Source of the DNA: LGRD01 sp031378125
GTDB lineage: Bacteria > Pseudomonadota > Gammaproteobacteria > Burkholderiales > Burkholderiaceae_C
Length of the DNA stretch: 8,644 bases
Direction of reading: 5' to 3'
NCBI GenBank assembly: GCA_031378125.1
Contig: JANNDW010000419.1
Coordinates: forward strand, 1-8,644
Shown: positions 1 to 6,695 of the stretch, piece by piece
Numbering within the stretch: position 1 is the first letter of the stretch
How the letters are laid out: each line of letters opens with the position of its first letter
The notes under the pieces: model-generated
Databases searched by the model: none
Told to the model about the DNA's origin: nothing
Seen by the model: the letters and a program-made list of their open reading frames with translations, nothing else
Made by a program: the position numbers and the translations under genes

Positions 1-1047
1 TGGTACCTGTCGGTGCCGAAGTCGTTCTTCGAGGACGCGATGAGTTCCGGCCCGTTCGAGTTCCTCACCGCGGTGAGCTTCTCGTTCGAATACGTGCTGA
101 CCAACCTGCTGTTCGTGCCCTTCATGTCGGGCGCGGCGCACAACGGCGACATGTCCACCGTGACCTTCGGCTTCTCGGCCCAGTCGGACGAATCGCGCCA
201 CATGACGCTGGGCATCGAATGCATCAAGTTCATGCTCGAACAAGACCCCGGGAATGTGCCCATCGTCCAGCGCTGGATGGACAAGTGGTTCTGGCGCGGC
301 TACCGTGTGCTCACGCTTGTCGCGATGATGCAGGACTACATGCTGCCCAAACGCGTGATGAGCTGGAAAGAGGCGTGGGAGATGTATGCCGAGCAAAGCG
401 GCGGCGCGCTGTTCAAGGACCTGGCGCGTTACGGCATCCGCGAACCCAGCGGCTGGAAAGACGCCTGCGAAGGCAAGGACCACATCAGCCACCAGGCCTG
501 GAACACCTTCTACAACTACAACGCCGCCGCGCCGATCCACACCTGGGTGCCCGACGACGACGAGATGCGGTGGCTGGCTGAAAAGTATCCGGCGAGCTTC
601 GATACGCTGTACCGCCCTCGGCTTGAGCATTTGCGCGCGCAACAAAGCAAAGGCAAGCGCTTCTACAACAAGACGCTGCCGATGTTGTGCAGCATCTGCC
701 AGATCCCGATGATCTTCACCGAGCCGGGGGATGCGACGCGCATCTGCTACCGCGAGTCCGACTACCTGGGCGACAAGTACCACTTCTGCAGCGGCCACTG
801 CAAAGGCATCTTCGACCACGAGCCGGAGAAGTACGTCCAGGCCTGGCTGCCGGTGCACCAGATTTACCAGGGAAACTGCTTCAAGCCCGGCACCGACCCG
901 GCCAAGGAAGGCTTCGACCCGCTGCTGGCCGTGCTCGACTACTACGAGATGAACGTCGGGCGCGACAACTTCGATTTCGAAGGCTCCGAAGACCAGAAGA
1001 ATTTCAATGCATGGCGTGGCGACGCGTTGCATGGAGCGCAGGAATGA
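1..1047 (+). CDS. dmpN: Phenol hydroxylase large (alpha, P3) subunit, copy 1, 5'-truncated by the window edge
   Basis: Frame 1 is open from the first base to a TGA at 1045-1047, giving 348 residues that begin inside the protein. Aligned to the complete second copy, the first residue (Trp) matches residue 172, so about 171 N-terminal residues lie upstream. The family is the alpha subunit of soluble diiron phenol hydroxylases, which hydroxylate phenols in the cytoplasm with O2. The second half of the diiron site is visible: Glu30 in SFSFEYV and the E-x-x-H of SDESRH (Glu64, His67). The first Glu and first E-x-x-H are off-window. A C-terminal YHS-type metal-binding module follows, with a C-x2-C pair (MLCSICQ) and HFCSGHC. 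The product is collinear with copy 2 and ends one residue shorter. It overlaps dmpO copy 1 by ATGA, so the two are probably translationally coupled. The ORF looks intact; truncation is by the window only. Confidence 0.93.
   Translation, partial: WYLSVPKSFFEDAMSSGPFEFLTAVSFSFEYVLTNLLFVPFMSGAAHNGDMSTVTFGFSAQSDESRHMTLGIECIKFMLEQDPGNVPIVQRWMDKWFWRGYRVLTLVAMMQDYMLPKRVMSWKEAWEMYAEQSGGALFKDLARYGIREPSGWKDACEGKDHISHQAWNTFYNYNAAAPIHTWVPDDDEMRWLAEKYPASFDTLYRPRLEHLRAQQSKGKRFYNKTLPMLCSICQIPMIFTEPGDATRICYRESDYLGDKYHFCSGHCKGIFDHEPEKYVQAWLPVHQIYQGNCFKPGTDPAKEGFDPLLAVLDYYEMNVGRDNFDFEGSEDQKNFNAWRGDALHGAQE
64..236 (+). repeat. Near-identical dmpN tract, copy 1 (partner at 7272-7444)
   Basis: By direct base comparison this segment differs from 7272-7444 at only three positions (132, 192 and 207), all silent third-codon changes; 64-131 is a perfect 68-base match. 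The preceding 60 bases carry about 11 differences, and divergence rises steadily after 236. It encodes the helix with Glu30 and the second E-x-x-H of the diiron site. Confidence 0.85.
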
Positions 1048-1400
1048 GCGTTGTCGCCATCGCCCCGTACCGGTTTCCTGCGCAGGACACGCGCGACAAG
1101 TTTCCCGCTCCGCTGCTCTACATCGGCTGGGACGACCACCTGTTGTTCTGTGCGCCGGTGTGCCTGCCGCTGCCGCCTGACACACCGTTCGCGGCGCTGT
1201 CGACAGCGGTGCTGCCCGGTGTCTACGGCGAGCACCCGGACTTCGCGCGGATCGACTGGTCGCAGGCGCAGTGGCTCAAGTCCGGCCGGCCGTGGACGCC
1301 TGATCCCGCCAAGTCGCTTGCCGAGAACGGCCTGAAGCACAAGGACGTAATTCGCTTTCGCACCCCCGGCCTGACCGGCATCCAGGGTTCGCACAGTTAA
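1044..1400 (+). CDS. dmpO: Phenol hydroxylase gamma (P4) subunit, copy 1
   Basis: The 118-residue product matches the usual length of about 118-120 for phenol hydroxylase P4, the small gamma subunit that packs against alpha in the hydroxylase. Family landmarks I recognise are an N-terminal aromatic stretch (APYRF), the core LLYIGWDDHLLFCAP followed by LPLPP, then EHPDFARIDW, and a C-terminal KSLAENG...HKDVIRFRTPGL segment. The ATG overlaps the upstream dmpN stop (ATGA), and AGGA at 1040-1043 abuts the start, so coupled translation is likely. No dmpP reductase gene follows, unlike the classical K-L-M-N-O-P order; an importer operon begins instead. By eye it is only about 45% identical to the second P4 in this window, so the two copies are old or separately acquired. 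Confidence 0.9.
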   Translation: MSVVAIAPYRFPAQDTRDKFPAPLLYIGWDDHLLFCAPVCLPLPPDTPFAALSTAVLPGVYGEHPDFARIDWSQAQWLKSGRPWTPDPAKSLAENGLKHKDVIRFRTPGLTGIQGSHS

Positions 1401-1410
1401 AGAGCACCAC

Positions 1411-1439
1411 CGCTGCGGGGCAACGCCCCGCCCGCAGCG
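1411..1439 (+). terminator. GC-rich hairpin after dmpO, possible attenuator or mRNA-stability element
   Basis: CGCTGCGGG (1411-1419) is perfectly complementary to CCCGCAGCG (1431-1439) around an 11-nt loop. An alternative inner stem CGGGGC (1416-1421) with GCCCCG (1425-1430) closes an AAC loop. It starts 11 nt after the dmpO stop and ends before the livK ribosome binding site. No T-run follows, so it is not a canonical intrinsic terminator. It could be a Rho-linked boundary, a partial terminator, or a barrier to 3'-end decay that separates hydroxylase from transporter expression. Confidence 0.5.
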
Positions 1440-1482
1440 CAACCGACAAGCACGGGGCCATCAAGTGACGGAGACAAACCCG

Positions 1483-2736
1483 ATGAACCACAAACACCTC
1501 GCTACCGCGACGATGGCGGCCATCGCCCTGGTCGCGACCGCAGCCGCCCACGCTCAGGACAAATGCGGCCTGTCCAACGGCAAGAAAGCCAGCGGCGAAG
1601 CGATCCAGATCGGCGCCGTGGTCGGCAAGACCGGCCCGGAGGACTTTTCGTCCGCGGCACGCGCGGCCGACGCGTACTTCAAGTGCGTCAACGCCAACGG
1701 CGGCATCAACGGCCGCCCCGTTGCCTACACCGTGCAGGACGACACCTGGAACCCCGAGGTCGCCGCGCAGGCCGCCTCCAAGCTCGTCAAGGACACCAAG
1801 GTCGTCGGCATGGTCGGATCAAGCAGCTTCGTCGAATGCGGTGCCAACACCAAGCTGTATGAGCAGGAGGGTGTGGCCGTTGTCGCCGGTGTCGGCGTGC
1901 CGCGGGCCTGTTTCTATTCCAAGAACTACGCGCCGTTCAATGCCGGGCCGCGCCAATCGACGATCGGCGCCGCGCAGTACATCACCGACACCTTCAAGCT
2001 GAAGAACGTGACCTGCGTCGCGCCGGGCATCCCCGGCTTCGGCGACTGGGTCTGTGGCGGCGTCGAAGCCTGGGGCAAGGCGAATGGCGTCAACGTCAAG
2101 CAGGTGATCTTCGATCCGGGCCAGATCGACGGCAACGCCATCGTGCTGCAAGTGGCGGCGAGCAAGCCCGACGGCGTGGTGCTGGGCATGCCGCGCGGCA
2201 TGATGCTGCCGATCCTCACCGCCGCCGAGCAGCAGGACATGGCCAAGACCATCAAGTGGGGCCTGCCGACCTCGGCCTACCACACCGAGATGCCCAAGGC
2301 CGCCGGCAAATACTGGGACGGCAAGCTCTACGTGCACATGGAGCTGCAGCCGCTTGACAACGACGGCCCGGACACGAAAAACTGGAAGGCCATCATGGCC
2401 AAGTACGGTGACAAGAAAGACCCGATCGACTCCTTCTCGCAGGCCGGCCACCTGGCGGCGCGCCTGTCCACCGAGGCACTGTTGGGCATCAAGGGCACCA
2501 TCGACCGCAAGTCGGTGCACGACGCCTTCAAGGCCATCAAGAACCAGCGCACCGACATGCTGTGCGGCCCGTGGTACTACGGCCCCGGCGAGCGCCACCA
2601 GCCCAACCACAGCGGCCGCGTCGCGCACCTCACCGGCGGCGGTTTCAAGACCCTGACCGGCTGCTTCCAGTCCAAGGACACCGACCTGGCCGACGTGCTC
2701 GAGCTCGAAGGCAAGGGCGGCGGGCTGGTGAACTGA
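1483..2736 (+). CDS. livK: LivK-like periplasmic substrate-binding protein of a HAAT-family ABC importer
   Basis: The product is 417 residues from ATG 1483. I chose this over the in-frame GTG at 1465 because GGAG (1470-1473) sits 9 nt upstream and the protein then starts with a clean signal peptide: basic MNHKH, a hydrophobic core, and a likely cleavage after AHA at residue 24. The mature part has the type-1 periplasmic-binding fold signature: IQIGAVVGKTG, a helix with an ANGGINGRP-like turn, AASKLVKD, and a conserved VGMVGSSS segment. This family binds amino acids, amides, urea or aromatic acids and hands them to LivHM. The ligand cannot be read off; a phenolic or aromatic compound is inferred only from the flanking hydroxylase genes. 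It carries eight cysteines (28, 68, 119, 143, 178, 191, 361, 394), many for a LivK. It is first in the livKHMGF run, 82 nt after dmpO; no clear promoter was recognised. Confidence 0.92.
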   Translation: MNHKHLATATMAAIALVATAAAHAQDKCGLSNGKKASGEAIQIGAVVGKTGPEDFSSAARAADAYFKCVNANGGINGRPVAYTVQDDTWNPEVAAQAASKLVKDTKVVGMVGSSSFVECGANTKLYEQEGVAVVAGVGVPRACFYSKNYAPFNAGPRQSTIGAAQYITDTFKLKNVTCVAPGIPGFGDWVCGGVEAWGKANGVNVKQVIFDPGQIDGNAIVLQVAASKPDGVVLGMPRGMMLPILTAAEQQDMAKTIKWGLPTSAYHTEMPKAAGKYWDGKLYVHMELQPLDNDGPDTKNWKAIMAKYGDKKDPIDSFSQAGHLAARLSTEALLGIKGTIDRKSVHDAFKAIKNQRTDMLCGPWYYGPGERHQPNHSGRVAHLTGGGFKTLTGCFQSKDTDLADVLELEGKGGGLVN

Positions 2737-2767
2737 AGACTCGTCGGACCACGGCCCTCCAGCATCG

Positions 2768-3652
2768 ATGGACAGCTTGCTGCCTTTCCTCGTCGTCGGC
2801 GTCAGCGTCGGCGCGGTGTATGCACTCTCGGGCGTGGGCCTGGTGGTGCTGTACCGCGCCAGCGGCGTCGTCAACTTCGCCTATGGCGCGCTCGGCGGGC
2901 TGGCGGCGATGCTGTGCTGGCAGGTCATCGACCTGGAGTACGCCGACTGGCTGGGCTACGCCGCCGGCGTGAGTGGCGCAACGCTGCTGTCGTGGGGCTA
3001 TGGCCGCTTCATCGCGCCGTCGCTGACGCACCAGGACCGCATCGTGCGTGCCATGGCCACCCTCGGCTTCGCGCTGATGATCATGGGCCTGGCGCAGTGG
3101 TACTGGGGCGACGACCCGCGCCGCCTGGCGCTGCCCACCGACAGCGGCGGCCTGGAGTTCGACGGCCGGCGCCTGATCAGCCACACCCGGCTGCTGGCAC
3201 TGTTGCTGGCCGCGGTGATGACGCTGGCGATGGTGTGGCTGCTGGCCAAGACGCCGCTGGGCCTGCGCATGCGCGCGCTGCAAAGCAACCGCAGCTTGAG
3301 CGCGCTGCTGGGCGTGCGCATCAAACGGGTCGACACCTGGGCCTGGACGATCGCCGGCCTGTTGGCCGGCATCACCGGCATCTTCATGGGCAACATGGTG
3401 CGGCTGAACCCGGTCGTGCTGACCTTCCTCGTGATCCCGGCGATGGCCGCGGCGGTGGTGGGCCGGCTGGCTTCGCTGCCGGCGACGGTGGCCGGCGGCT
3501 TGCTGATCGGCATCGTCGAAGCGCTGACGTCGCTGTGGCCGCCGGTTGCGCGCTACGGCTCGGCCACGGCCTTCGTGATCGCGATCCTCGCCATCCTGTG
3601 GCAGCAGCGCGCCGGCATCGGCCTGTCGCGCGACAACAGCCACCTCGAATAG
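2768..3652 (+). CDS. livH: LivH-like inner-membrane permease of the HAAT ABC importer
   Basis: This 294-residue polytopic membrane protein has the length normal for LivH. The N-terminus (LPFLVVGVSVGAVYALSGVG, then VNFAYGALG) is the typical start of LivH permeases. The cytoplasmic coupling loop is seen near residues 165-195 (LGLRMRALQSN...LLGVRIKRVD), followed by the characteristic AWTIAGLLAGITGIFMGN membrane segment. It pairs with LivM to form the channel. The ATG is 31 nt after the livK stop and has no obvious Shine-Dalgarno sequence, so expression may depend on ribosomes leaving livK. The livM start follows after 9 nt. Function as a permease is secure; the substrate is not known. Confidence 0.92.
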   Translation: MDSLLPFLVVGVSVGAVYALSGVGLVVLYRASGVVNFAYGALGGLAAMLCWQVIDLEYADWLGYAAGVSGATLLSWGYGRFIAPSLTHQDRIVRAMATLGFALMIMGLAQWYWGDDPRRLALPTDSGGLEFDGRRLISHTRLLALLLAAVMTLAMVWLLAKTPLGLRMRALQSNRSLSALLGVRIKRVDTWAWTIAGLLAGITGIFMGNMVRLNPVVLTFLVIPAMAAAVVGRLASLPATVAGGLLIGIVEALTSLWPPVARYGSATAFVIAILAILWQQRAGIGLSRDNSHLE

Positions 3653-3661
3653 GCCCAGCCC

Positions 3662-5143
3662 ATGGCCCGCGACAAAGACAAAGCCGACACGCCCCCCGGC
3701 ACACCGTTGCGCCGGGTCACGCCGATGCTCGTGACCTTCGGGGTTGTCGCGCTGCTCGGGCCCTGGCTGCTTTCGTCGTATTGGCTCAACACCTTCACGA
3801 CGGTGGCCTGCCTGGCCCTCGTGGCCGGCACCGTGGCGCTGTTGTACGGGCAGCTCGGCATGGTGTCGCTGGCCCAGTTTGCGTTGAGCGGCGTGGGCGG
3901 TTGGGTCTGCCTGCGCTTGATCCATGGCTTCGGGCTGCCGTTCGAGATTGCCTTGCTGGCCGGTGCCGTCGCGGCCGCTGTTTTCGGCTTGATCGTCGGC
4001 CTGCCGGCGTTGCGCATGCGCGGGCTGTACCTGGCGTTGCTGACCTTGATGGTGGCGGCAGCGTTCCAGGCCACCGTCAACGTGATCGGCTTTCCGGACG
4101 GCGGGCCGGGGTTCACCGGCAAGGTCGTCAATGCGCAGCGCGCCTTGATCGAGCGGCCGTGGATCGCGCGCGGCGACGCGGCCTACTTCCGCTACACCGT
4201 GTTCTGGCTCGCGCTCGGCATGGCCTTGATCGAATGGCAGCGCGCCGCTATGCCCGGCCGCGCCTGGGCGCTCATTCGCAAGAGCGAGGCCGCGGCGATT
4301 GCCGCCGGCGTCAGCGTGCTGCGCTACAAGGCCTGGGCCTTCACGTTCGGCGGCTTTCTCGCCGGCCTGGCGGGCGGCTTGATCGCGGGGCTGAACGGCC
4401 AGCTCGACAACACCGGCTTCCCCACCAGCCAGTCGATCCTGCTGTACGCGCTGACGGTGGTCGGCGGCGCCTATCACTGGATGGGCGCGGTCTTCGCCGG
4501 CCTGCTGATGCGCGCGCTGCCGGCGCTGCTGAACGACCATGGCGTCGACGGCAACCTGGCCAACGTCTTCTTCGGCTTTGCGTTGCTGGTCTCGCTGATC
4601 CAGGGGCGCAAGGGCCTGGCCGGGCAACTGACTGACTTCTACAAGTTCGTGCGTGTCAGCCGCATCGTCGAGGGCACGGCCACCTGGGGTGTGATTGCGG
4701 TGCTGCTCGGCGCCGTTTTTTCGGCCGCTGGACTGGCGGGTTTTGCCGGCGCGTTCTTTATCGCGCTGATCGCGCTGCTGTTTCGCAACGCCATTCCCGG
4801 CGTGTGCTGGCTGCTGCTGGGCTTCTTCGGCAAGCCGGTGCAGGACCGGGTCGAGAACCTTGAGGCGGCCGTCTCGCTGCGGGTGGCGCGCAGGTTCGAG
4901 CGTCGCGGCTGGACGCCCGACCACCGGTTGCCCAAGCGCGTGCTGAACTGGCTCTTCATCGGCATCTTTGTCGCCTGGGTGGCCTGGGGCGTGTTCGATG
5001 TGCGCTGCGCGGTGGGGCTGGCGATCGTCTGGCTCGCGATGGCGGCCAAGGCCGGCCTGGAGGTTGCGATGTACCCGCATGTGTTGCCACTGCGCCAGCG
5101 CATCGACCGGCGTTTCCCCAAAGCCTTCGCGGCCTATCGCTAG
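3662..5143 (+). CDS. livM: LivM-like inner-membrane permease with an extra C-terminal membrane domain
   Basis: The product is 493 residues. Residues about 1-325 are a normal LivM: a short charged N-terminus, membrane helices, the LPALRMRGLYLALLTLM segment, then the coupling-loop region GRAWALIRKSEAAAIAAGVS (about 200-220) and the TFGGFLAGLAGGL and VVGGAYHWMGAVFAG motifs. After TDFYKF near residue 328 the protein continues for about 165 residues that I do not recognise: hydrophobic segments near 341-377 and 379-392, a basic polar stretch (about 394-427), two more hydrophobic segments (about 430-446 and 449-462), and a basic tail ending YPHVLPLRQRIDRRF. Typical family members end near 320-350 residues or carry extra length at the N-terminus. 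The reading frame is continuous, with no sign of a lost stop at the junction. It is ninth-base spaced from livH, and livG follows across a palindromic element. Confidence 0.9.
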   Translation: MARDKDKADTPPGTPLRRVTPMLVTFGVVALLGPWLLSSYWLNTFTTVACLALVAGTVALLYGQLGMVSLAQFALSGVGGWVCLRLIHGFGLPFEIALLAGAVAAAVFGLIVGLPALRMRGLYLALLTLMVAAAFQATVNVIGFPDGGPGFTGKVVNAQRALIERPWIARGDAAYFRYTVFWLALGMALIEWQRAAMPGRAWALIRKSEAAAIAAGVSVLRYKAWAFTFGGFLAGLAGGLIAGLNGQLDNTGFPTSQSILLYALTVVGGAYHWMGAVFAGLLMRALPALLNDHGVDGNLANVFFGFALLVSLIQGRKGLAGQLTDFYKFVRVSRIVEGTATWGVIAVLLGAVFSAAGLAGFAGAFFIALIALLFRNAIPGVCWLLLGFFGKPVQDRVENLEAAVSLRVARRFERRGWTPDHRLPKRVLNWLFIGIFVAWVAWGVFDVRCAVGLAIVWLAMAAKAGLEVAMYPHVLPLRQRIDRRFPKAFAAYR

Positions 5144-5144
5144 T

Positions 5145-5224
5145 ATGAACGCCCCCAAGCTCACTGCGTTCTCGGCCCCCCGAGGGGACGCGTCAGCCCC
5201 TTGGGGCGTCCCGGCGGGACCGAC

Positions 5225-5228
<4 letters not shown>
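5145..5228 (+). CDS. 27-codon mini-ORF bridging livM and livG
   Basis: The ATG lies one base after the livM TAG, and the TGA (5226-5228) overlaps the livG ATG as ATGA. The peptide runs MNAPKLTAF... to ...VPAGPT and is encoded wholly by the palindromic repeat described separately. No homolog is recognised and it may well be a by-product of the repeat. Its exact fit between two stop/start junctions suggests it could carry ribosomes from livM into livG. Whether the peptide has any function of its own is unknown. Confidence 0.3.
5148..5220. repeat. REP-like palindromic intergenic element
   Basis: This is a compact run of nested palindromes: CCCC-GA-GGGG (5178-5187), GACGCGTC (5187-5194), GCCCC-TT-GGGGC (5196-5207) and GTCCC-GGC-GGGAC (5208-5220). 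GGGAC (5185-5189) can also pair with GTCCC (5208-5212). The pattern of CCCCCAAGCTCACTGCGTTC followed by CCCCCCGAGGGG resembles, from memory, a dispersed intergenic repeat common in Comamonadaceae and relatives. Only one copy is present here, so repeat status is from recollection. It fills nearly all of the livM-livG gap, the longest unassigned stretch inside the transporter operon. Confidence 0.6.
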
Positions 5229-5949
<721 letters not shown>

Positions 5950-5953
<4 letters not shown>

Positions 5954-6687
5954 CTGCGCTGCGGATCGACAACCTCGTGATGGTGCGCGGCACCAAGGCC
6001 GTCGTGCACGGCATCAAGCTTCATGTGGCCCCCGGCGCCATCACCGCGCTGATGGGCCCCAACGGCGCGGGCAAGACCAGCACCGTGCTGGGCATCGCCG
6101 GTGCGGTCGAACCGGCGTTCGGCAAGATCGTGCTTGACGGCGTCGATCTGAAAGGCATGGAGCCCGACGAGATTCGCCGCCTCGGCGTGGCAACGGTGCC
6201 CGAGGGCCACCAGGTGCTGCGCGAGTTGACGGTGCGTGACAACCTGCGCGTGGCCGGATCTGAGTTGTCGCGCGGCGAGCTCGACGCCGCCCTGCAACGC
6301 ACGCTGGAACTGTTCCCCGAACTGAAGGCCAGGCTGGCGCAGCCGGCGGGTGATTTGTCGGGCGGCCAGCAGCAGATGGTGGCCCTGGCGCAGGCGCTGG
6401 TCGTGCGCCCCAAGTTCCTCGTCGTCGATGAGCTGTCGTTCGGCCTCGCGCCGATGATCGTCGCGCGCCTGGTGCCGGTGATCCGGCGCATTGCCGAAGG
6501 CGGCATTGGGGTGCTGCTGATCGAGCAGTTCACGCACCTGGCCCTCGCGCTCGCGAACCATGTTTACGTGTTGTCGCGCGGCTCGGTGTCGTATGACGGC
6601 GGCCCGGACAAGCTGCGCGCCGACCCTGCGATCCTGCACCGAGCCTACTTTCCGATCAGTGAACGCGAGGCTGTCGGCCTCGCCTAG
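5950..6687 (+). CDS. livF: LivF-like ATPase of the HAAT ABC importer
   Basis: The product is 245 residues. Walker A is GPNGAGKTST (from residue 36), there is a canonical signature LSGGQQQ (from 136), and the Walker B region is FLVVDELSFGLAP (Asp160, Glu161). The residue after Asp-Glu is Leu where Pro is usual (DEPS). The switch region reads LLIEQF, with Gln in place of His; a Gln there (VEQN) is normal for LivF. The PEGHQVLRELTVRDNL stretch is typical of LivF (commonly PEGR-x-hydrophobic-F-x2-LTVxENL). The start overlaps the livG stop by ATGA. This protein keeps the intact signature motif that LivG lacks, so the pair may have one standard and one weakened ATP site. The stop codon overlaps the Shine-Dalgarno sequence of the next dmpN. 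Confidence 0.94.
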
Positions 6688-6690
6688 GAG
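6686..6690 (+). promoter_or_regulatory. Shine-Dalgarno sequence of dmpN copy 2, overlapping the livF stop
   Basis: AGGAG at 6686-6690 shares bases with the livF TAG (6685-6687) and lies 5 nt before the ATG at 6696. It is the strongest ribosome binding site in the window. It sets the dmpN start and shows there is no room for a separate promoter between livF and dmpN copy 2, supporting one transcript across the junction unless a promoter lies within livF. Confidence 0.75.
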
Positions 6691-6695
6691 CATCC

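Noticed and set aside
1..1047. dmpN copy 1 as a pseudogene
   Set aside because: The frame is fully open, the visible diiron ligands and YHS cysteines are kept, and it joins dmpO by a proper ATGA overlap; only the window edge truncates it.
1465..1482. GTG at 1465 as the livK start
   Set aside because: It would add six polar residues before the signal peptide and leave the GGAG at 1470-1473 inside the gene; ATG 1483 fits both the ribosome binding site and the signal peptide.
1401..1482. A sigma-54 (-24/-12) promoter before livK, expected if a DmpR-type regulator controls it
   Set aside because: No TGGC/GC pair with the right spacing and no convincing -35/-10 pair could be found by eye.
2914..4635. 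Plus-strand 573-codon open frame in another frame across livH and livM
   Set aside because: Arg/Ala/Gly/Pro-rich shadow translation that crosses the livH-livM junction and has no family features, whereas the other frame gives clear permeases.
5201..5224. TTG at 5201 as the livG start
   Set aside because: It lies within the palindromic repeat and adds residues absent from LivG proteins; ATG 5225 gives the normal N-terminus.
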